From Cupriavidus sp. D384 (lineage in GTDB: Bacteria; Pseudomonadota; Gammaproteobacteria; Burkholderiales; Burkholderiaceae): DNA of 57,157 nt. Positions 53,098 to 57,157 of this stretch are shown in pieces. Numbering within the stretch: the first letter of the stretch is position 1; each line of letters opens with the position of its first letter. A program made the position numbers and the translations under genes. Location of the stretch: NCBI RefSeq assembly GCF_001652915.1, contig NZ_BBQI01000020.1:1-57157 (forward strand), written 5' to 3'. The notes beneath the pieces are model-generated. The model had not been told where the DNA came from. It saw nothing but the letters and a program-made list of their open reading frames with translations, and did no database searches.

Positions 53098-53130
53098 TGG
53101 TCCGGCAACTTGTCCGAACTTGTCACACTA
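53098..53130. promoter_or_regulatory. FadR-type operator cluster near the GntR start
   Basis: TTGTCACACTA at 53120-53130 fits the TNGTNNNACNA consensus of FadR-subfamily GntR proteins. TGGTCCGGCAA at 53098-53108 fits with one mismatch. AACTTGTC also occurs twice, 10 bp apart, at 53107 and 53117. They lie 35-70 bp upstream of the GntR start, where autorepression would act. No binding data are available. Confidence 0.55.
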
Positions 53131-53292
53131 CCATACCGCGCCTGACTATTTGAAGCCACCAAAGTGTGGTCATCGTACGTCACAAAATTCGCCGAATACG
53201 GCACTTTTTAGATCGGGTATACCCCGGATTCCTGCTTTCTACGTTGACTTCATCGTCGATACCCACGAAAGTTGCCGGACTTAAGCACAAAG

Positions 53293-53303
53293 TTGTCGGA
53301 CTA
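53293..53303. promoter_or_regulatory. FadR-type operator near the uronate operon promoter
   Basis: TTGTCGGACTA matches TNGTNNNACNA exactly and lies 75 bp upstream of the uronate dehydrogenase start. A weaker copy, TTGCCGGACTT, begins at about 53271. The regulator would be the adjacent GntR protein. The rest of the 53063-53377 gap holds no gene. Confidence 0.55.
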
Positions 53304-53377
53304 ATCATGCGTTTTACGTTGTACGACGTCGCATAAATACCGGCAGATCGATCGAGAACATCTCCCGGAGTTTTATC

Positions 53378-54190
53378 GTGACCAGGATTGCATTGAGCGG
53401 CGCGGGCGGCCAGTTGGGCAAATTGCTCCGCGTAGTATTGCCCACGCGCGGCTACCAGTTGCGGGCATCGGGGCACACCACGCCACTCCCCCCGCTGACC
53501 GAAGGTGAGGACGTGATGCACGGCGATTTGCGCGATCCCGCCGTCGTGGATCGGCTACTGCAAGATGCGGACGTACTCATTCACATGGCCGGCACCAGCG
53601 TAGAGCGCCCGCTGCCGGAAATCATCGACAACAACCTGCGCTCGCTCTACGAGATCTACGAAGGCGCACGCCGCCAACGTGTGCGCCGCGTGATTTTTGC
53701 CAGTTCCAACCATGCCATCGGCATGTACCCGGTGACCGAGACGTTACGCACGGACTGCGAATTCCGGCCCGACGGCTTCTACGGGCTGAGCAAGATGTGG
53801 GGCGAAGGCATGGCGCGCCTTTACTGGGACAAGCACGGCATCGAGACCGTCTGCATCCGCATTGGCAGTTGCGTGGAGCGCCCGAACGAGCCCCGTCACC
53901 TGAGCACGTGGCTTGGGCACGACGATTTCGTGCATCTCGTCGACCGGAGCATCAAGGCGGCCGATGTGGGCTTTGCCGTGGTGTGGGGCGTATCGGCCAA
54001 CACGCGCAGCTACTGGGATAACCGCGAGGCTGCTGCGCGCCTGCAATACCTGCCGACACAGAACGCCGAGGATTTTGCCGACGACATCCTGTCACGCCCC
54101 GATCCGCTCGACGCCGTTGCACGGCGGCATCAGGGCGGCAGCTTCGCCAGCATCGACTACACGGCGCCGGAGGATCGCCCGGGGCGCTGA
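53378..54190 (+). CDS. Uronate dehydrogenase (NAD-dependent epimerase/dehydratase family)
   Basis: The 270-residue short-chain dehydrogenase of the extended NAD type has the cofactor-binding loop SGAGGQLGK (residues 7-15) and ADVLIHMAG. The catalytic group is Ser (FASSNHAIG) with Tyr135 and Lys139 (FYGLSKMWGE). The length and SSNHAIGMYP match uronate dehydrogenases that oxidise galacturonate or glucuronate to aldaro-lactone. The start is GTG at 53378, after CCCGGAG. It is first of a plus-strand set with an ExuT-like MFS transporter and a porin. A role in hexuronate oxidation is well supported, but a related sugar acid is possible. Confidence 0.88.
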   Translation: MTRIALSGAGGQLGKLLRVVLPTRGYQLRASGHTTPLPPLTEGEDVMHGDLRDPAVVDRLLQDADVLIHMAGTSVERPLPEIIDNNLRSLYEIYEGARRQRVRRVIFASSNHAIGMYPVTETLRTDCEFRPDGFYGLSKMWGEGMARLYWDKHGIETVCIRIGSCVERPNEPRHLSTWLGHDDFVHLVDRSIKAADVGFAVVWGVSANTRSYWDNREAAARLQYLPTQNAEDFADDILSRPDPLDAVARRHQGGSFASIDYTAPEDRPGR

Positions 54191-54276
54191 TCACGCCTCG
54201 TCTTCCGCCAACGCCAAAGAACAAGACGCGGCGACGCGCGCCGCGACGGACAAGACAGTAACCGAGGAGACAAACG

Positions 54277-55575
54277 ATGAAATGTATCAAGGGCATGCGC
54301 TGGTGGATGGTCAGCCTGGTCACAATGGGCCTGATCGTCAACTATCTGGCGCGCAATACGCTGTCGGTAGCCGCGCCGACCATGATGACCGAGCTGAACA
54401 TGACCACGCAGCAGTACTCCTACGTGGTGGTGGCATGGCAGGTCTGTTATGCGCTGATGCAACCGGTGGCGGGCCTGGTGCTCGACGCCATCGGCACCAA
54501 GATCGGTTTTGGCATTTTTGCCCTGGCCTGGTCGCTGGCGTGCGCGGCGGCGGCGCTGGCCACGGGCTGGCAGGGCATGGCGTTCTTCCGCGGCCTGCTC
54601 GGGCTTACCGAGGCGGCCGGCATTCCGGGAGGCGTGAAGGCCACCACCGAGTGGTTTCCGGCCAAGGAAAGATCGGTCGCCATCGGCTGGTTCAACATCG
54701 GTTCATCGATTGGTGCACTCTGCGCCCCGCCGCTCGTGGTCTGGACGATCCTGCATGGCGGCTGGCAGTTGTCGTTCGTGGTGGTTGGCGTGCTTGGAGT
54801 GGCATGGACCGCGCTATGGGCACTGTTCTACAAGCATCCGAAGCAACAGAAGCGTTTGTCCGACGAAGAGCGCGAGTACATCCTGGCCGGACAGGAATCG
54901 CTGCACAAGGACAGCAGCGCGCCCAAGGCTAGCTGGCTGCAAATCGTGCGTGGCCGTAATTTCTGGTCGATCGCGATTCCGCGTTTCCTGTCGGAACCCG
55001 CATGGCAGACGTTCAACGCCTGGATTCCGCTCTACATGGCTACCGAGCGCCATATGAACATCAAGGAAATTGCGATGTTCGCGTGGCTGCCGTTCCTGGC
55101 CGCCGACATCGGCTGCGTGCTGGGCGGCTACCTGAGCCCGTGGTTCCACAAGCATCTGAAGGTATCACTGTTCACGTCGCGCAAGCTCGTGATGCTGGTC
55201 GGCTGCCTGTCCATGATCGGCCCCGCATGCGTCGGACTGGTCGATAGCCCTTATGCGGCCATTGCGCTGCTGTGCGTCGGCGGGTTCGCCCACCAGACGC
55301 TTTCCGGCGCGCTGTATTCGATCACGTCCGACGTGTTCGGCAAGAACGAGGTGGCCACCGCCACGGGTCTGGCAGGCATGACCGGCTATCTGGGCGCCAC
55401 GCTGTTCACCCTGGTGTTCGGCCTGGCCGTCACGCATATCGGCTACAGCCCGCTGTTCGTGGTGTTGGCCGTGTTCGACCTGGTGGCGGCGGCCGTCGTG
55501 TTCGTGATGGCACGCGAACGCGTGGCGCCCGCCGCACCGAACCCCGGCATGCAGTCGACACCGGCCCATTCCTGA
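54277..55575 (+). CDS. MFS transporter, anion:cation symporter family (hexuronate/ExuT-like)
   Basis: The 432-residue permease has twelve hydrophobic segments and starts MKCIKGMRWWMVSLVTMGL. The VNYLARNTLSVAAPTMMTEL segment and the loop FRGLLGLTEAAGIPGGVKA are hallmarks of the ACS family (ExuT/GudP). The proposed role is proton-linked uptake of galacturonate, glucuronate or aldarates. The Shine-Dalgarno (CGAGGAGACAAACG) precedes the ATG. It lies 86 bp downstream of the uronate dehydrogenase gene in the same direction, supporting joint function. Confidence 0.93.
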   Translation: MKCIKGMRWWMVSLVTMGLIVNYLARNTLSVAAPTMMTELNMTTQQYSYVVVAWQVCYALMQPVAGLVLDAIGTKIGFGIFALAWSLACAAAALATGWQGMAFFRGLLGLTEAAGIPGGVKATTEWFPAKERSVAIGWFNIGSSIGALCAPPLVVWTILHGGWQLSFVVVGVLGVAWTALWALFYKHPKQQKRLSDEEREYILAGQESLHKDSSAPKASWLQIVRGRNFWSIAIPRFLSEPAWQTFNAWIPLYMATERHMNIKEIAMFAWLPFLAADIGCVLGGYLSPWFHKHLKVSLFTSRKLVMLVGCLSMIGPACVGLVDSPYAAIALLCVGGFAHQTLSGALYSITSDVFGKNEVATATGLAGMTGYLGATLFTLVFGLAVTHIGYSPLFVVLAVFDLVAAAVVFVMARERVAPAAPNPGMQSTPAHS

Positions 55576-55751
55576 CCCCGCGGTCAGTCCCAGTCCGCGC
55601 TCTGCACTCCTTCCGAAGTACCGGCAGTGCCCGCTACGGCCCGAACGCATCCGCGTTCGCGGCCCGGGCGCATGCCGTCTGCGCTTTCCCGCTTTCTCGC
55701 TTTCCCCAATTCCAACGCAAAACGATGCAAAAACAACGAGGAGAACCCACG

Positions 55752-56840
55752 ATGACACTGAAATGGCAAGTTGCAGCATTGAGCCTGCTGGCAGCAAGCG
55801 CCGCCAGCGCACAATCCAGCGTGACGCTGTACGGCGTAGCCGACGCCGGTATCGAGTACACGAACAAGTCCGCGCCCACGGCCGCCGGCACCAGCGGCGG
55901 CAGCGCAATGCGCGTCACGTCCGGCAACCAATCCGGATCGCGCTGGGGCATGCGCGGCGTGGAGGACTTGGGTGGTGGCCTCAAGACCCTGTTTGTGCTG
56001 GAAAGCGGCGTCAACTTCGACACCGGTACGTCGGGCCAGGGCGGCCGCCTGTTCGGTCGTAACGCCTATGTCGGCCTGCAAGGTCCGTACGGCACGTTCT
56101 CGCTCGGCCGCCACACCACGCCTTACTTCGACTTCGGCCTGCTCTACGATCCGATGGCGATCTCCACGCGCTATGGCATCACGTCCATCGCGCCGGAATT
56201 CGGCTCGCGTGCGGACAACAGCGGCAAGTACATCGGCACCTTCGGCGGCCTGACGGTGTCCGCCCTGTACAGCTTCACAAACAACGGCACGGAGATTCCC
56301 GGCAACTTTACCAACGGACGGGAGTACAGCTTCTCGGCCACCTATGCCACGGGCCCGCTGTCCATCGGCGCGATCTACGACCAGGCAAACAATGTGGGGG
56401 ATGCGAGCGCACAACTCATCCGCCGCGCGTCGGCAGCGGGATCGTATTCGTTTGGTGCGGCCAAGGCGTACGCGGGCTATCGCTGGGCCAAGGCATTCAA
56501 TGGCGCCACGCTGCCAGGCGGCCAGTTCGCGAATGGTGGTTCCAATCTGTATTGGGCTGGGCTCGGCTATCAGTTCACGCCGGCATTTTCGGTGATTGGC
56601 GCCGCGTATTACCAGGACTTCCGCAATTCCGGCGCCGATCCGTGGGACTTTGTCGCCACGGCCGACTACGCGTTCTCCAAGCGGACGGACGTCTATCTCT
56701 CCGTGTCGTACGTGAAGAACAAGAACAACTCGAATCTTGGCGTGAACGGCTTTAACACCAACAGCCCGACGGACAGCGCCTTCGTCCAGAACGGCGCCAA
56801 TCAGTTTGGCGCCACGATGGGCATTCGCCACAAGTTCTGA
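55752..56840 (+). CDS. Gram-negative porin (OmpC/Omp32-like)
   Basis: The 362-residue outer-membrane beta-barrel has a signal peptide (WQVAALSLLAASAASA, cleaved before QSSVTLYG). The Burkholderiales porin hallmarks are SSVTLYGVADAGIEY, GSRWGMRGVEDLGGGLKTLF, GRNAYVGLQGPYGTFSLGR and a C-terminal Phe (MGIRHKF) for BAM recognition. The start ATG 55752 follows CGAGGAGAACCCACG. It follows the MFS transporter gene by 176 bp and may be part of the hexuronate locus as the outer-membrane entry route, or it may be a general porin. The upstream in-frame extension overlaps the MFS gene and is not coding. Confidence 0.93.
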   Translation: MTLKWQVAALSLLAASAASAQSSVTLYGVADAGIEYTNKSAPTAAGTSGGSAMRVTSGNQSGSRWGMRGVEDLGGGLKTLFVLESGVNFDTGTSGQGGRLFGRNAYVGLQGPYGTFSLGRHTTPYFDFGLLYDPMAISTRYGITSIAPEFGSRADNSGKYIGTFGGLTVSALYSFTNNGTEIPGNFTNGREYSFSATYATGPLSIGAIYDQANNVGDASAQLIRRASAAGSYSFGAAKAYAGYRWAKAFNGATLPGGQFANGGSNLYWAGLGYQFTPAFSVIGAAYYQDFRNSGADPWDFVATADYAFSKRTDVYLSVSYVKNKNNSNLGVNGFNTNSPTDSAFVQNGANQFGATMGIRHKF

Positions 56841-56900
56841 CCCGGCTTTTCCTGTCGTAGACAGAATCACGCGCAGCTCTCCGCGCGACATCTATTCGAT

Positions 56901-56926
56901 GAGGCGGGCCTTTCCGAAGGCCGCCT
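56901..56926 (+). terminator. Hairpin downstream of the porin gene
   Basis: Arms GAGGCGGGCCTT and AAGGCCGCCTC pair with one bulged base around a TCCG apex, 60 bp after the porin stop. No T-run follows, so it is only a candidate terminator or mRNA-stabilising hairpin. Confidence 0.5.
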
Positions 56927-57084
56927 CGTCGTCCAAATTGTCGGGCTGTGCTTTTCGAACTTGTTCTATGGACAGGGCGCGCGCAGCCCGGCCTTTGCAC
57001 CGGGGCAGGAAGGGAAATGGAACCGAACCGGCGACGGCCATTTCGCCATCCCTGCGCACGATCGCATTTCATTCGCACCAAAGC

Positions 57085-57114
57085 AAAACCCCCAAGCTTT
57101 CGGGCTTGGGGGTT
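57085..57114 (-). terminator. Rho-independent terminator of the rRNA operon
   Basis: Perfect 11-bp arms AACCCCCAAGC/GCTTGGGGGTT enclose a 6-base loop. On the minus strand they are followed by a short T-run (GGGGGTTTTGC). It lies just downstream of the 5S rRNA 3' end on the same strand, as expected for an rrn operon. Confidence 0.9.
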
Positions 57115-57126
57115 CTGGGTATAAGA

Positions 57127-57157
57127 GCCTGGCGATGACCTACTTTCACACGGGTAG
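57127..57157 (-). rRNA. rrf: 5S ribosomal RNA, 3' end only (partial)
   Basis: On the minus strand the last bases read CTACCCGTGTGAAAGTAGGT followed by CATCGCCAGGC, the conserved 3' segment of betaproteobacterial 5S rRNA, which closes the helix I stem with GCCAGGC. The gene continues beyond the window edge. The 3' boundary (about 57127) is approximate. The rRNA operon enters from the right and terminates at 57085-57114. Confidence 0.88.

Overview
The window looks like a chromosomal or chromid segment of a betaproteobacterium of the Burkholderiaceae, most likely Cupriavidus or a close relative. The evidence is high GC, three orphan Bug-type tripartite tricarboxylate receptors, a Burkholderiales-style RpoD, histone H1-like protein and porin, and the 3' end of a 5S rRNA gene at the right edge. 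The genus assignment is inference. No CRISPR array and no tRNA gene were seen.

Layout. 1-2.7 kb is mobile debris: the outer end of an IS21-like element and a Tn3-family transposase gene cut off before its second catalytic residue. It abuts a truncated type VI spike gene (vgrG, 2.8-4.2 kb). A lipid A acyltransferase follows at 4.8 kb. 6.1-9.5 kb is a Bug / 3-oxoacid CoA-transferase A+B / Bug operon. An AraC regulator divergent from an MFS exporter (9.5-11.8 kb) reads like an inserted cassette. 12.2-19.7 kb holds a stress or carbohydrate group: a GT4 glycosyltransferase, a glycogen-debranching-type glycosidase, a DUF3597 protein, a hemerythrin and a UvrA2-type ATPase. 19.9-26.2 kb is a minus-strand run: a cysteine desulfurase fused to a DUF442 phosphatase/rhodanese-like domain, an AspT-family antiporter, a bestrophin-like protein, a Gly-rich secreted protein, a DUF2092 lipoprotein and a membrane protein.

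26.6-31.5 kb is an alcohol/aldehyde oxidation locus: a FeaR-like AraC regulator, an aldehyde dehydrogenase with an in-frame TAA at codon 362, and a PQQ quinohemoprotein alcohol dehydrogenase. After a histone H1-like gene, 32.9-37.9 kb is a catabolic operon (TauD-type dioxygenase, BKACE-type enzyme, Bug receptor, MDR reductase) with a convergent OruR-like AraC regulator. ilvE, a LysR gene and a DUF3422 membrane gene follow.

42.2-48.6 kb is the most unusual block. A class III cyclase-FHA protein is divergent from a 1161-residue zinc-ribbon/cyclase/AAA/TPR protein, which is followed 4 bp later by an HD-like phosphohydrolase and then by a convergent patatin. It could be a cyclic-nucleotide signalling locus. 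49.0-51.0 kb is an rpoD-family sigma factor with a TTG start, followed by two small lipoproteins. 52.4-56.8 kb is a probable hexuronate locus: a GntR/FadR regulator divergent from uronate dehydrogenase, an ExuT-like MFS transporter and a porin, with FadR-type operator matches between them. The window ends in an rrn operon terminator and the 5S rRNA 3' end, both on the minus strand.
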